Shown here piece by piece: positions 37,192 through 47,400 of a stretch of DNA of 64,000 nt; the first letter of the stretch is position 1, and every line of letters starts with the position of its first letter. The stretch covers positions 124,001 through 188,000 of the forward strand of contig CAWDWP010000001.1 of assembly GCA_963806045.1 (NCBI GenBank). Reading direction: 5' to 3'. The translations under genes were made by a program, and so were the position numbers. The notes under the pieces were generated by a model. That model made no database searches. It had not been told where the DNA came from and was given only the letters and a program-made list of their open reading frames with translations. This DNA is from DATCHW01 sp963806045 (GTDB taxonomy: Bacteria > Bacteroidota > Ignavibacteria > Tepidaquicellales > Tepidaquicellaceae).

Positions 37192-38493
37192 TTATATTAA
37201 AACATCTATAGCATATATCACAACCCCTACTATTCCTCCGGCAATAGCTCCGTTTACACGTATATATTGGAGATCTTTTCCGATTTGGACTTCCAGTTCT
37301 TCTGTTATTTCTTTGTTATCCCATTTGCCCATAGTTTCGGTTATAATTGAACTTATCTTACCAGCATTTGCGGATATTGTCTTAGTGGCTACATCTTTTA
37401 TAAATTCATTAATTCTCTGCTGAACAGGTTTGTTGTGCTTAAGATTATTTGCGAAGTTTGTTAATGAGGAATTTATAAATTCTAAAATAACTGAATTTTT
37501 ATCATTAAGGTCCATGTTTAGTTTTTCTGTTAAATTATTGACAAACGAAAGTATGTAATTTGTGAGTTCTTCGTTTTCAATTAGTTGATCTTTGAGGTCG
37601 TTAATTTTATTAATTAACGTAACATCTTGTTTTAATTTTATAATCAAATCTTTAATCTTATTGTCAATATCATTTCTGAGCTTGTTATCGTTATTCATTT
37701 CAAGATCTTCGATAAAGCTATTTATACTTTCAATAATTTTATTATATATTTTATTGTTAAGAATCCCAAAAGTCCACCAGGGAGTTTCATTTTTTACTTT
37801 ATTTTTAATGAATGATTTATTCTCATTAACTAATTTTCTCACGCTGGATATTATAATGTTTACCCATTTTTTGTGCTCATTGTTTTTTGTAAGAGATTCA
37901 AAAATGTTTGATAATATTCCCGAGAGATCGACCTTTTTGAAGGTTTCTTTGAGATTGGAAACGATAAAATTGCTAAAATCCTGATTCTGAAAAACCTTAA
38001 ATATCTCCGGCAATATTTTTTTAACATTTCGAGTAATCATTTCCCTGTGTTCGGAATTTTGTAACCAGTTTGAAAGTTGTTCTGAAGGATTGGACGAGGT
38101 TATTCTTTCAGATATTACATTTTCATTTAAGAAATGTGTTTCTACAAAATCAGCCAGCGATTGGGCTATTCTGTCTTTGTTTTTTGGTATAATAGCCGTA
38201 TGAGGGATGGGAAGATTTAGCGGATATTTAAATAAAGCAACGACCGCAAACCAGTCTGCAAGAGCGCCTACCATAGCAGCCTCTGAAAAAGCTTTAATCA
38301 GATGAAATATTCCAAAAGATTCTTTTAATAAATTTGAAGTTATTAAAAGAAAGAATATAACAAATAATATTAGTGTATTTGCAAAACGGAATCTTATTAA
38401 TGCATATCGTTTGATTTCACGATTTTCAAATTTAAAGGCGCTAATAGTTCTTTTGAAAATGTTTTTTTCGACTTTGTAATCAGATGTAATCAA
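37192..38493 (-). CDS. DUF445-family membrane protein
   Basis: The 433-aa product starts with two membrane helices around SEAAMVGALADWFAVVALF, followed by PIPHTAIIPKNKDRIAQSLA, the diagnostic DUF445 (YjiN/YheB-like) region. A long helical periplasmic or cytoplasmic part of amphipathic segments follows, and a terminal membrane helix closes the chain (GAIAGGIVGVVIYAIDVLI). Function unknown; it is linked with envelope or sporulation roles in some bacteria. Confidence 0.9.
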   Translation of the reverse strand: MITSDYKVEKNIFKRTISAFKFENREIKRYALIRFRFANTLILFVIFFLLITSNLLKESFGIFHLIKAFSEAAMVGALADWFAVVALFKYPLNLPIPHTAIIPKNKDRIAQSLADFVETHFLNENVISERITSSNPSEQLSNWLQNSEHREMITRNVKKILPEIFKVFQNQDFSNFIVSNLKETFKKVDLSGILSNIFESLTKNNEHKKWVNIIISSVRKLVNENKSFIKNKVKNETPWWTFGILNNKIYNKIIESINSFIEDLEMNNDNKLRNDIDNKIKDLIIKLKQDVTLINKINDLKDQLIENEELTNYILSFVNNLTEKLNMDLNDKNSVILEFINSSLTNFANNLKHNKPVQQRINEFIKDVATKTISANAGKISSIITETMGKWDNKEITEELEVQIGKDLQYIRVNGAIAGGIVGVVIYAIDVLI

Positions 38494-38696
38494 TTTAAAA
38501 TTATTAATGTTTTTGTAATAAAATTAATAAGTCGAGTTATGAAATCAAAGGAATATAATTTTATGTATAACATATGCGAAAGGGATTAATACGTTTTACG
38601 AATTTCCGATAAAGGCGGAATCTTCCACATGGATATATAATGTGAGAAAAGATTCCCCTCAATGTAAGGGAATGTTTGGAAAAACACGGAGCACAT

Positions 38697-39674
38697 TTAA
38701 AAGTAGCTCTCGGACCTTTTCAGTTCGTTTTTTTCTAAATATGAACACACGGCATATTCGAATCCGCTGTTTACGGAAAATGCTCCGTATTCACCTTCTT
38801 TATTCAGCGCGAGAAATCCAACCTGAAAGTCTTTCGGGATTTTATATTTTTTATTTCTGAGAATTCTGTCAATTGCTTCCTTGCAAGCCCCGAGCGGTGA
38901 ATAATTTTGTCTCATCATCTCCACAACGGTATGGGCGCCGGCTATTCTGATAACCTCTTCTCCAATTCCTGTTGCTGTTGCGGCACCTACTTCATTATCT
39001 ACAAAAAGCGCTGCACCTATTATAGGTGAATCTCCAACTCTCCCGTGCATTTTCCAGCTCAGCCCGCTTGTCGTGCAGGCTCCGGAAAGATTTCCGCTTG
39101 AATCAAGAGCAATCATTCCAATCGTATCGTGATTCGAGTTGAAGTCTTTTGGTTTATAATCAGATTTTTTTAGCCATTCTTTCCAGTCTTTTTCAGATTC
39201 GGGAGTCAGCAGATTTTCTTTTTTGAATCCGTTATCAAGGGCAAATTGCAATGCACCTTCCCCGACGAGCATAATATGCGGAGTCTTCTCTTTTACTAAG
39301 CGTGCAACCGAAATGGGATGCTTTATATGCTCCAGAAATGCCACAGAACCACACCCGGCCTCTTCATCCATAATACAGGCATCGAGTGTAACATGCCCGT
39401 CGCGGTCCGGCAAACCGCCGTATCCGACAGATCTTACTTTAGGGTCTCCTTCCGGAACTTGAACACCTGCTTCAACAGCATCAAGAGCTCTTCCTCCGGA
39501 ATTCAGGATTTTAAAGGCTTCTTCGTTAGCAGGAATCCCAAAGTACCACGTTGAGAGAACAATGGGTTTCGTTCCGATGCCGCCAGGACTTTTACTGAAT
39601 GATAATAGATTTTTAAAAGGTAATAAAGCCGCGACTAATGAGGTTGTTTTTATAAATTGTCTTCTTGTTCCCAT
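38697..39674 (-). CDS. N4-(beta-N-acetylglucosaminyl)-L-asparaginase-like Ntn hydrolase
   Basis: The 325-aa product begins with a Tat-type signal (MGTRRQFIKTTSLVAALLPF). The glycosylasparaginase motifs are complete: STWYFGIPANEEAF, DPKVRSVGYGGLPDRDGHV, the autocleavage site and Thr nucleophile in NSNHDTIGMIALD, GRVGDSPIIGAALF and GAATATGIGEEVI. The precursor self-cleaves before Thr to make an active heterodimer that releases GlcNAc from Asn. Exported, intact. Confidence 0.92.
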   Translation of the reverse strand: MGTRRQFIKTTSLVAALLPFKNLLSFSKSPGGIGTKPIVLSTWYFGIPANEEAFKILNSGGRALDAVEAGVQVPEGDPKVRSVGYGGLPDRDGHVTLDACIMDEEAGCGSVAFLEHIKHPISVARLVKEKTPHIMLVGEGALQFALDNGFKKENLLTPESEKDWKEWLKKSDYKPKDFNSNHDTIGMIALDSSGNLSGACTTSGLSWKMHGRVGDSPIIGAALFVDNEVGAATATGIGEEVIRIAGAHTVVEMMRQNYSPLGACKEAIDRILRNKKYKIPKDFQVGFLALNKEGEYGAFSVNSGFEYAVCSYLEKNELKRSESYF

Positions 39675-39792
39675 ATGATTAATTTTTTAAAACAATATAG
39701 AAAAATTAGAAATTTTAATCAGCGAAGGAAAAAATGGTTATTGCCGGGATTAGGAAACGTGAAATTATTTAATCGCGATGAACGCTAAAAAA

Positions 39793-40281
39793 TTATTTCT
39801 GTAACTTCTTATTTTTTTCTTGAGAATCTTTTTTAATTTTTTCTTTAAACTTAATTACCTTTTCCAATAATTTTTTGTCCGATGTCGCCAGGATATTAAT
39901 CGCAAGCAAGGCTGCATTTTTTGCATTATTAATTGCAACTGTAGCAACAGGAACACCATAAGGCATCTGGACTATTGACAAAAGTGAATCAAGCCCTTTT
40001 AGTGCCTTGGTAACGATAGGTACGCCGATTACAGGAATAGGTGAGTAAGCAGCGCTCATTCCGGGCAGATGTGCAGAACCTCCGGCACCGGCAATTATCA
40101 CCTTTATTCCTCTCTTGTATGCATTTTTCGAATAAGTTGCCATCAGGTCAGGTGTTCTGTGTGCGGATGTGATTTTTATTTCATACGATACTCCGAACTC
40201 ATCAAGAATCTCTGCCGCTTGTTTCATTACAGGCATATCGGAATCAGAGCCCATTATTATTCCCACCAGGGGTTTTTTCAT
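39793..40281 (-). CDS. purE: N5-carboxyaminoimidazole ribonucleotide mutase
   Basis: The 162-aa product is a class I PurE: IIMGSDSDMPVMKQAAE, the catalytic-His motif TSAHRTPDLM, AGAGGSAHLPGMSAA and GVPIVTKALKGLDSLLSI. It moves the carboxylate of N5-CAIR to make CAIR in purine synthesis. Its start is 2 nt after the stop of the SpoIIE-type phosphatase, so it is probably co-transcribed. A Lys-rich tail is unusual but short. Confidence 0.96.
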   Translation of the reverse strand: MKKPLVGIIMGSDSDMPVMKQAAEILDEFGVSYEIKITSAHRTPDLMATYSKNAYKRGIKVIIAGAGGSAHLPGMSAAYSPIPVIGVPIVTKALKGLDSLLSIVQMPYGVPVATVAINNAKNAALLAINILATSDKKLLEKVIKFKEKIKKDSQEKNKKLQK

Positions 40282-40283
40282 TT

Positions 40284-41750
40284 TTAATCCCTCCCGATTA
40301 CTATAATTGTTAAATCGTCTATTTGAGTTGTGTTTTGCGTGTATTCTTCAACAAAACTTTGTAAATTTCCAAGCAGGATATCAGATGATTTATCTGCATT
40401 TTCATTCAGGAAATTTTCAAGTTTTTCAAATCCAAATTCCTGTCTTGTACGATTCATAGCTTCCGTTAACCCGTCTGTATAAAATAAAAGTTTATCATTT
40501 TTTTTAAACTCAAACTCAACCTCGCTTTCGCCTTCAATCTTCTCCAGAATATCTGCCGCTCCCAGAGCCAGCCCATGTTTCCTGATTTTGTAAAGTTCAT
40601 TTGAATCACCTGATATTTTGTATGGAGGCTGATGGCCTGCATTAAAAAGAGAACAGGTGTTTGCTTTAATATCTATTACCGCAAATATTGCTGTTACAAA
40701 CATTTTTCGGTTTTGAGTTTTGCGTATCATCCTGTTCAGTTTATAAAAAACTTCACGAGGATTGGAAGTTTCCTCTAAAATCAGATGCATACAACTTCTT
40801 AATCCCGACAAAAGCAAAGCGCTTACGACTCCGTGCCCCGATACATCACATATAAATATGCCGATTTTACTGTCAGTAATTTTAAAATAATCGAAATAAT
40901 CACCTCCAACTTCTGAGGCAGGGATAGAAATTGCCGATATTTCTATATCCCCGATTTTTGCATTTCGTTCAGGAAGCATAGATAATTGCATTTCGCGGGC
41001 ATAGTTCAACTCTTGTTTTATCCTGATATTGTCAGAATGTCTTGAACGAAAATGATTATATTGCTTTAAAAACTTTTTCCTGTATTTTGATTCTGATGTC
41101 AAAGCAATTACACAAAATAATGATGCAAATATAAAATTTGGAATATTTTCACTTACTATAGCTCCCCTGAATATGAATAGTGTTGCAAAAGTTACTCCAA
41201 ATCCTATGCTGAACAATTGAATAAGTTCATTTCGGGAAAATCTAAAAAACAACACTGAAATTCCGAAGAAAAACAGTGTATCAGTGAAATTGTCGGAACT
41301 GTTTTTTTCGTCTGCCTGAGTATCCGTTTCGTCACTTTCGGTATTCTTAATGATTCCTGTTTTTTGGGCATTAAATTCCGGACCAAATTTTATATTGACC
41401 GTATCTTTTTTAACTGAAGACATATCAATGATAATATGGCCCACCATAAGAGTAATCAAAAATGTAATCAGGAATATATACGAACTTCTCCTGGCGTTTT
41501 TAATGGAAAAGATTTTATTAAAATATTTTCTGAGCAGTAAAGCGGACAGCGAGACAACAAAATTGAATATCGCGGATGCCGAAAAGGGACCGGCTTTAAA
41601 CGCATATACAGCAGCTATTACCAGAAAGAGACTGGATACTATCACCAGAAAAATCCTTAATGATTTTAGGTTCTTCTCATCTTTATATTCCGTCAGTGCT
41701 TCTTCACTCGGAAGCAGTATATATTTTTCGAAGCTTAGCGATAAATCCAA
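40284..41750 (-). CDS. Membrane-bound SpoIIE-type PP2C phosphatase
   Basis: The 488-aa product has about six membrane segments in residues 30-235 with an acidic Ser/Asn-rich loop, then a coiled linker (KQELNYAREMQLSMLP) and a SpoIIE/PP2C domain: ISIPASEVGGDYFDYFKI, IGIFICDVSGHGVVSAL, FNAGHQPPYKI, LLFYTDGLTEAMN and TQIDDLTIIVI. Such RsbU-like phosphatases act on anti-anti-sigma or partner proteins; the target is not in the window. It sits between yggX and purE in a leftward operon-like group. Confidence 0.92.
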   Translation of the reverse strand: MDLSLSFEKYILLPSEEALTEYKDEKNLKSLRIFLVIVSSLFLVIAAVYAFKAGPFSASAIFNFVVSLSALLLRKYFNKIFSIKNARRSSYIFLITFLITLMVGHIIIDMSSVKKDTVNIKFGPEFNAQKTGIIKNTESDETDTQADEKNSSDNFTDTLFFFGISVLFFRFSRNELIQLFSIGFGVTFATLFIFRGAIVSENIPNFIFASLFCVIALTSESKYRKKFLKQYNHFRSRHSDNIRIKQELNYAREMQLSMLPERNAKIGDIEISAISIPASEVGGDYFDYFKITDSKIGIFICDVSGHGVVSALLLSGLRSCMHLILEETSNPREVFYKLNRMIRKTQNRKMFVTAIFAVIDIKANTCSLFNAGHQPPYKISGDSNELYKIRKHGLALGAADILEKIEGESEVEFEFKKNDKLLFYTDGLTEAMNRTRQEFGFEKLENFLNENADKSSDILLGNLQSFVEEYTQNTTQIDDLTIIVIGRD

Positions 41751-41758
41751 TTTATCTA

Positions 41759-42034
41759 TTATTCGGGTTTAACAAACTCGTCAGGCACTTTTCCGCCCGT
41801 GCCAAAAAAGAATTCATTCATCTGGTCAAGAAAAATTTTGTCGGAGGCCGGGTTAGCAAGGTCAAGCCTGTACTCATTCACTATCATTTTAAAATAGTCG
41901 AGAAACATTTTGAACCCTTCTTTTGATACGTTATCAAAAATTTTTTGTCCCAGTTCTCCGGGAACAGGAATCCTGTCAAGACCGGGTAAATCCTTTTTCA
42001 GTTTTATACAGTGAACAATTCTTGGTTCTGCCAT
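41759..42034 (-). CDS. YggX-like Fe(II)-trafficking / oxidative damage protection protein
   Basis: The 91-aa product has family features: RIVHCIKLKKDLPGLDRIP, PGELGQKIFDNVSKEGF, NEYRLDLANPASDKIFLDQM and FFFGTGGKVP. YggX buffers labile iron and protects iron-sulfur enzymes. It lies 9 nt downstream of the 5'-nucleotidase stop and 8 nt before the phosphatase, consistent with a leftward operon of 42044-43624, yggX, phosphatase and purE. Confidence 0.9.
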   Translation of the reverse strand: MAEPRIVHCIKLKKDLPGLDRIPVPGELGQKIFDNVSKEGFKMFLDYFKMIVNEYRLDLANPASDKIFLDQMNEFFFGTGGKVPDEFVKPE

Positions 42035-42043
42035 TTTTTAATT

Positions 42044-43624
42044 TTATTTTGAAATGTCAATTATTCTTTCTTCTGCAACATTATTTATCACCTTTGCGTT
42101 CTCAACCTGCTCGATAACGATATCCCTGTCAATTAAATTTGTTTCCGTAAAATTAACTTTTTCATCAGTTTCACCGAAATATTTTTTAAATTGTCCCGCC
42201 ATATAATTATTAGTACAAATAGAATAAGTTTTTCCTTCCGAAACCTCTTCGCTTCCTACTTTCAAACTTACAATAAAATCATCTGTTCCGGTTTTTGCCT
42301 TTGCAAGGTCATATTTAACAGTAATACCTGATACAATGAGCAAATCAGGGGTTTCATCGGGATTTTCTACAACTTTTTGTTTTATATTATTACGTATCAT
42401 TTGCAATAAAGTTTTACCGGAAATTTCAGCCGTATTTATCGTATTACCAAAGGGACATATCTCCCAGATATCTTTTAAAGTTACATTTCCTTTAGGAAGA
42501 TCTTTCCTTATTCCGCCGGAATTATAAACACATACATCCGAATTTAATTTTGTCCTGATTGCATCTGCGATAAACTGAGCTTCATTGCTTTCCTTTGTCC
42601 TGCCCCTCGTCCAGTCAACCTGGAGTTCGGCAATCACTCTCGATAATTCCTTATCCGATTCAACGAGCATTTTATCAACAATTTCCTTTGCTTTTGTGTC
42701 ATTAATAGAAGGGTCTTCTTTCGTTTCAATCAGTTCATCGGTGTAAGAAATTACAGTATCTTTTTGTGTATCAACTTTCAGATCAAGTTTACCAAGAAAT
42801 CTTCCGCCCCATCCCGCCTGAACTATAATAACTCCATTAATTATCTTCGGTTTATATAGCGTGGTATGTGAATGACCCCCGATAATAACATCAACATCAC
42901 CAAAAAATTTATCAGCAAGCTTTACATCTCTTTCAACTCCTTCATGTGAAAGCAATACAATAAGGTTGCATTGCTGGGATTTCAGGTAACCGATATCAGC
43001 AACGAGTATCGAATCAGTATTCAGCATCCTTAATCCTTTTACATTATTAACCACAACAAGCTCCATTAAATCATCCGGTGCAAGCCCTATGATACCGATT
43101 TTTATTCCGTCAACTTCTTTAATCAGATAAGGTAATCCAAAAGTAGAATTCTTTTTTTCGGAATACACATTACCGCAGAGATATTTAAAATTTGCGAGCA
43201 TAAGAGCTGAATCAAGACCATTTATCCCATAATCAAATTCATGGTTTCCAACTTCGAACGCATCAAGGTTAAATAAGTTTAACAATTGAATCTGAGATTT
43301 GCCGCGAGTGATGGAAGAAATGGGGGTACCCTGAAAATCATCTCCGGCATTTAGTACTAATGAATTATTAGTTCTGTATTTATTAAGATAACCGAGTAAC
43401 TGTGATGTTCCGCTGATATTGTAAGGTTCTGCATTCTTTGGTGTCATTTTGTAAGGTGAGTTTCTCGCATGAAAATCATTCCAGTGCAATATAGTTAAAT
43501 CTTTAACTGCATTGGTGGATAACATGGAACTCTTCTTATCCTTTTTGGAGTCTGTATTTTGCGCAAAGCTTACCTGAAAAGTGAAGACTAAAATTGCAAA
43601 ATAAATAAATAGTTTGTTGATCAT
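42044..43624 (-). CDS. Exported 5'-nucleotidase (UshA-like)
   Basis: The 526-aa product has a signal peptide (LFIYFAILVFTFQVSFAQ), the metallophosphatase motifs LTILHWNDFHARNSP, NAGDDFQGTPISS, VGNHEFDYGING, VLLSHEGVERD and IIGGHSHTTLY, and the C-terminal nucleotidase domain (VYNSGGIRKDLPKGNVT, EICPFGNTINTAEISGKT). It hydrolyses nucleotides in the periplasm. Probably the first gene of the leftward group with yggX and purE. Confidence 0.93.
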   Translation of the reverse strand: MINKLFIYFAILVFTFQVSFAQNTDSKKDKKSSMLSTNAVKDLTILHWNDFHARNSPYKMTPKNAEPYNISGTSQLLGYLNKYRTNNSLVLNAGDDFQGTPISSITRGKSQIQLLNLFNLDAFEVGNHEFDYGINGLDSALMLANFKYLCGNVYSEKKNSTFGLPYLIKEVDGIKIGIIGLAPDDLMELVVVNNVKGLRMLNTDSILVADIGYLKSQQCNLIVLLSHEGVERDVKLADKFFGDVDVIIGGHSHTTLYKPKIINGVIIVQAGWGGRFLGKLDLKVDTQKDTVISYTDELIETKEDPSINDTKAKEIVDKMLVESDKELSRVIAELQVDWTRGRTKESNEAQFIADAIRTKLNSDVCVYNSGGIRKDLPKGNVTLKDIWEICPFGNTINTAEISGKTLLQMIRNNIKQKVVENPDETPDLLIVSGITVKYDLAKAKTGTDDFIVSLKVGSEEVSEGKTYSICTNNYMAGQFKKYFGETDEKVNFTETNLIDRDIVIEQVENAKVINNVAEERIIDISK

Positions 43625-43923
43625 TTTGTTGCGATTTATGTTTGAAAATCTTTTATAGGAAAAATTGTAGATCCAATATTACGACTAAATTCTTTAAAGT
43701 TATATATTAATTTTATGTTACATTTGCAATAATTGAAACAGGAAAAACTTCATTTTTGTTTAAATCAATTATAATATGTATTGAATTTGAAAGAGATTAA
43801 ATGTAAAAAAAAGGCGTAAATGATTTCAAAAACCGGTCTATGTTTCAAAACAGCCCTTTTTATTCGGGTTTATCATCTTTTCTTTTTTATATAACTTACC
43901 GGTAGAATTCTGCATCGAATAAT
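43625..43923. other. Divergent spacer, promoters not resolved
   Basis: About 300 bp between divergent genes, AT-rich, with no coding frame and no clear motif that I would call. Confidence 0.4.
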
Positions 43924-44781
43924 TTGTATAATAGAAATTATAATTGGATCATTATTTTCATACTTTTGATACTAGGTACCGATATCTATTACCAGGTAGT
44001 TGAACAGAAAGCTTCCCTGTGGGAAACCGAATGGTTTTACCGCAGAATATTTTTACTGGTACTGCTGATTATAAGTTTTTTAGTTTATTTCCGTATAAGA
44101 TATCTTATTAAATCCCGGGAAAAAAAACAGGAATTCATAAAAAAACTTATTAAAATTCAAGAGGCGGGATTAAAAAAGGTTTCTTTTGAACTACATGACA
44201 GTATCGGGCAGAATCTGCTGGTTATCAATAATGATATTATAAAAATAACTCAAAACCTTAAAAAGGAAGAACCTTTAAAAATTCAACTAACAAAAATAAC
44301 CAGAATGGTTCTTGATTCTATTGAGGAAATACGCAGAGTTTCTTCGGGAATCTATCCTCACCAGATAAAAAAAATAGGATTAAAAAAAGCAATTGAAGCG
44401 ATGGTGAACAAGTTGCTTGATAATTTCGGGATTAAAAGCGAGGTTGATATCTGCGAACTTGACGAAGTATTAACAAATGAATCAGGATTGGATTTATACA
44501 GGATAATACAGGAAGCAATGAATAATACGGTGAAACATTCCGGGGCAAAGAAAGTTACTCTAAAAGTTTGTATTACAGGTAAATATATTCAAACGGAAAT
44601 AGAAGATGACGGAAAAGGATTTGATTTCAGAAAACTGAAAGAGAATAATGCCGGGGGATTTGGTCTTTTTAATATGTCTGAAAGGACAAAAGCGACGGGA
44701 GGAAAGTTTAACATTGAATCAGAACCGGGAAAAGGAACAAGAATTAAAATTTTAATTCCAAGAACAATTAATCACCATTAA
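43924..44781 (+). CDS. NarL-type sensor histidine kinase
   Basis: The 285-aa product starts at a TTG; it has two membrane helices (WIIIFILLILGTDIYYQ and RIFLLVLLIISFLVYF), a HisKA_3 H-box (KVSFELHDSIGQNLLVIN) and an HATPase domain (LDLYRIIQEAMNNTVKH, EDDGKGFDF, GGFGLFNMSERTKATGG). It has no sensory domain beyond the short periplasmic loop. It phosphorylates the response regulator that begins one nucleotide after its stop. Confidence 0.9.
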   Translation: MYNRNYNWIIIFILLILGTDIYYQVVEQKASLWETEWFYRRIFLLVLLIISFLVYFRIRYLIKSREKKQEFIKKLIKIQEAGLKKVSFELHDSIGQNLLVINNDIIKITQNLKKEEPLKIQLTKITRMVLDSIEEIRRVSSGIYPHQIKKIGLKKAIEAMVNKLLDNFGIKSEVDICELDEVLTNESGLDLYRIIQEAMNNTVKHSGAKKVTLKVCITGKYIQTEIEDDGKGFDFRKLKENNAGGFGLFNMSERTKATGGKFNIESEPGKGTRIKILIPRTINHH

Positions 44782-44782
44782 G

Positions 44783-45439
44783 TTGAGAAGAATAGCAAAA
44801 GTTATCATAGCAGACGACCACCCTATTTTCAGGAGAGGGGTGGCAGATATCCTGAAAGATGAACCGGGCTTTAAACTCGCAGGAGAAGCGCAGGAGGGAA
44901 CTGAGGCGCTGAGGATGATAAAAGAACTGACTCCCGAAATTGCCATACTCGATATAGAAATGCCGGGAATGAATGGTCTTGAAATAGCCAAAAAGTTACA
45001 GGAAGAAAAATGTAAAACAAACATTGTAATACTTACGATGTATAAGGATGAAGAGTATTTCAACGAAGCTCTGGATACCGGAGTGAAATCCTATCTGCTG
45101 AAAGACAGTGTTGCAAGCGAACTTATGGATAGCCTGAAAGCAGTAATGCATGGTGATTTTTACATAAGTCCCGCCATATCGAAATATCTTATAGAGTGGA
45201 ATAAAAACAAAACAAAGTTGATAGAAGAGGAGCCGGCTCTTGATAAACTTACCAATATGGAAAAACTGATACTGAAATTTCTTGCTGATAATAGAACCAG
45301 CCGTGAAATTGCAACAGAAACATATACAAGTATCAGAACCGTCCAGAATCACCGGACAAATATTTGCAGCAAATTAAACCTGAAAGGATATAACAAGCTT
45401 TTACAATTCGCCATACAAAACAGGGGACTTTTAAAATAA
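44783..45439 (+). CDS. NarL/LuxR-family response regulator
   Basis: The 218-aa product (TTG start, one base past the kinase stop) has a receiver domain (VIIADDHPIFRRGVADIL, phospho-Asp in IAILDIEMPGMNG, Lys in SYLLKDSV) and a LuxR HTH (ILKFLADNRTSREIATET, IRTVQNHRTNICSKLNL). DNA targets are unknown; the gene downstream (45647) is a candidate. Several paralogue-like motifs match Bacteroidota degU/narL forms. Confidence 0.93.
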   Translation: MRRIAKVIIADDHPIFRRGVADILKDEPGFKLAGEAQEGTEALRMIKELTPEIAILDIEMPGMNGLEIAKKLQEEKCKTNIVILTMYKDEEYFNEALDTGVKSYLLKDSVASELMDSLKAVMHGDFYISPAISKYLIEWNKNKTKLIEEEPALDKLTNMEKLILKFLADNRTSREIATETYTSIRTVQNHRTNICSKLNLKGYNKLLQFAIQNRGLLK

Positions 45440-45646
45440 TATATTCAAAAGAATTATATTTACCGTTAAGATTCATAACCAAATTCAAAATCTGATTCAA
45501 AAACCTGTTTATTTAATCCCGTACCGGATGATAAAATTGAGTAGAAGTACTCATATCAAAATAAGTATTCCTGCTTATTCAATCCGATAACAGATTCCTG
45601 TAATTTTGTATTAAACATAATACAAATAAAACAGGAGGATTAAGTA

Positions 45647-46573
45647 ATGAAAATAAAAAAAGATGTAAAATTTGTAATCTACCAGGTTCTTTATATTTTT
45701 GTTGTTTGCGTGATAGCACTAAAAGGAGCTAATCTTGACCTTGCGGAGGTTATGGCAAAAGACGACGTGGTAAAAAAAGATGTTGTTGATTCAATGAAAA
45801 AATATATAGATTCACTTCTTAAACTCGGATACACACCTACAGGATTTACGAAAGTATTAAATGCAGATTCGCTTAAAAATATTATTGATAATATGAAAAG
45901 CAATTTAGCTTCTAATATTACTTCTACAGGTTTTACTATTGACGGAAGTAAAATGATAGTAGATAACGGGTATGATGTTAAACGAGAGGATTTAAATGAA
46001 ACACCGAATTCAATTAATACAGAAAGCGAACAGAGAATTGAACCCGTTAAAGTACAGACAATTTATCAATTCAGAAATAATTCGGTTTATAACCAGGGTA
46101 ATCTGGATTTAACTGTATCCGGTGATGGTAAGACCCTGGCAGTGATTCCGCCTAAATCTTCCAAAACATTTTTAGTGGAAGGACAGTCAAACATTTCTTT
46201 TAAAATGGGTGACAGAACAGCAAGTACTGTGTCAGTACCAAACAAGTTACAAGCGGTAAGCATGCAGAGGCTTGCCCCATCCGGGGAAGGAGTATCCCTG
46301 AAAGCAATTCAATCTTCAGTAGGTTACCGGATAACTATCGATGATGATTTTCCCGATCAGCTTGAAGTAAAATTTACCGGTCCTGTTATCGTGAAACAAA
46401 ATGGAAACACTTATGATGTAACGCTTAATTTTATGACATCGAAATCACAATTCGATAAATATACAGAGAACCTCGATTCACCCTATTCCGTGTCTTTTAA
46501 TATAATGGTAACCGATAAGATATCAAAAAAAGTGGTATCGAGACAGGGAGTTTTTCAGTTTTCAGAATATTGA
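45647..46573 (+). CDS. Membrane-anchored protein of unknown function
   Basis: The 308-aa product has an N-terminal anchor (FVIYQVLYIFVVCVIALKG), a helical region with Lys/Asp (MAKDDVVKKDVVDSMKKY) and a beta-rich C-terminal half (TIYQFRNNSVYNQGNLDLTV, KSSKTFLVEGQSNISF, GYRITIDDDFPDQLEVKF). I do not recognise the family. AGGAGG precedes the ATG by 8 nt. Same strand as the two-component pair and possibly regulated by it. Confidence 0.75.
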   Translation: MKIKKDVKFVIYQVLYIFVVCVIALKGANLDLAEVMAKDDVVKKDVVDSMKKYIDSLLKLGYTPTGFTKVLNADSLKNIIDNMKSNLASNITSTGFTIDGSKMIVDNGYDVKREDLNETPNSINTESEQRIEPVKVQTIYQFRNNSVYNQGNLDLTVSGDGKTLAVIPPKSSKTFLVEGQSNISFKMGDRTASTVSVPNKLQAVSMQRLAPSGEGVSLKAIQSSVGYRITIDDDFPDQLEVKFTGPVIVKQNGNTYDVTLNFMTSKSQFDKYTENLDSPYSVSFNIMVTDKISKKVVSRQGVFQFSEY

Positions 46574-46587
46574 ACTATTTAAAACAA

Positions 46588-47325
46588 TTATAAATTATCT
46601 GAACTATTTTTTGATTTTTCTTTAAGGAAAATTATTATCGGGGGAAGAATAATTAAAAGTTCACCGAGAGTGAAAATATACCAGTTAAATTTGTCAGGTA
46701 TATAACTTGTCATCTCAGAAATGAATTGTTTATCCGTTGTTAATTCTCCAAGCCGGGAAATGTAACCACCCCCTATAATGATTTTTGTATAATCCCAAAT
46801 ATAAAGTAGAAACACAATAATTACACCCAGGAAGAATGACAGGAACGGATTAAAACTCAATTTTTTGAACATTCCCTTTTCTTGCATAACAACGATAGTA
46901 ACAGAAAACACGATAAAAACAAGCGAACTGATTATGGGAGCCAGAACAGGGCCTACCCATGTGACAGGTATAAGAAAAAGTATATCCCAGGTTAAAAAAG
47001 ACGGGGGCCAGTCAAGTATTAATTTTAAACCTACGTAATAAAAGATATCCCACACCGCAAATGAAAAAAGGAAAAAACAAAATCTCTGCAGAAAATTCTT
47101 TCCCGCAAGTACTCCTATGGAAATGAGCATAACAATGGTAGCAGCTTCTCGTAAAATTTCAATATAGTAAAATTTAAGTTCGAAAATTTTTAACGGAAAT
47201 TCAAATCCGGAAGGGTAATATATTTGTCTTATATAAACTACAATTATTGCCTCAAGGAGTCCCATCGCAACACCAAAAACAATGAGCCAGAGGAAGACAT
47301 ACTTAGATTTTTTTTCTAATTCCAA
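46588..47325 (-). CDS. Polytopic membrane protein, unknown
   Basis: The 245-aa product has about seven membrane helices (FLWLIVFGVAMGLLEAIIVV, REAATIVMLISIGVLAGK, FCFFLFSFAVWDIFYYVG and others) and a Lys-rich end. No family recognised. It overlaps nothing and converges with the 45647 gene. Confidence 0.78.
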   Translation of the reverse strand: MELEKKSKYVFLWLIVFGVAMGLLEAIIVVYIRQIYYPSGFEFPLKIFELKFYYIEILREAATIVMLISIGVLAGKNFLQRFCFFLFSFAVWDIFYYVGLKLILDWPPSFLTWDILFLIPVTWVGPVLAPIISSLVFIVFSVTIVVMQEKGMFKKLSFNPFLSFFLGVIIVFLLYIWDYTKIIIGGGYISRLGELTTDKQFISEMTSYIPDKFNWYIFTLGELLIILPPIIIFLKEKSKNSSDNL

Positions 47326-47400
47326 ATTATCGTTTTTGATTGTTTACAAAAACTAATAACTTGCTAAAATAATTGAAAGGAAAAACAACTACTGTTTAGA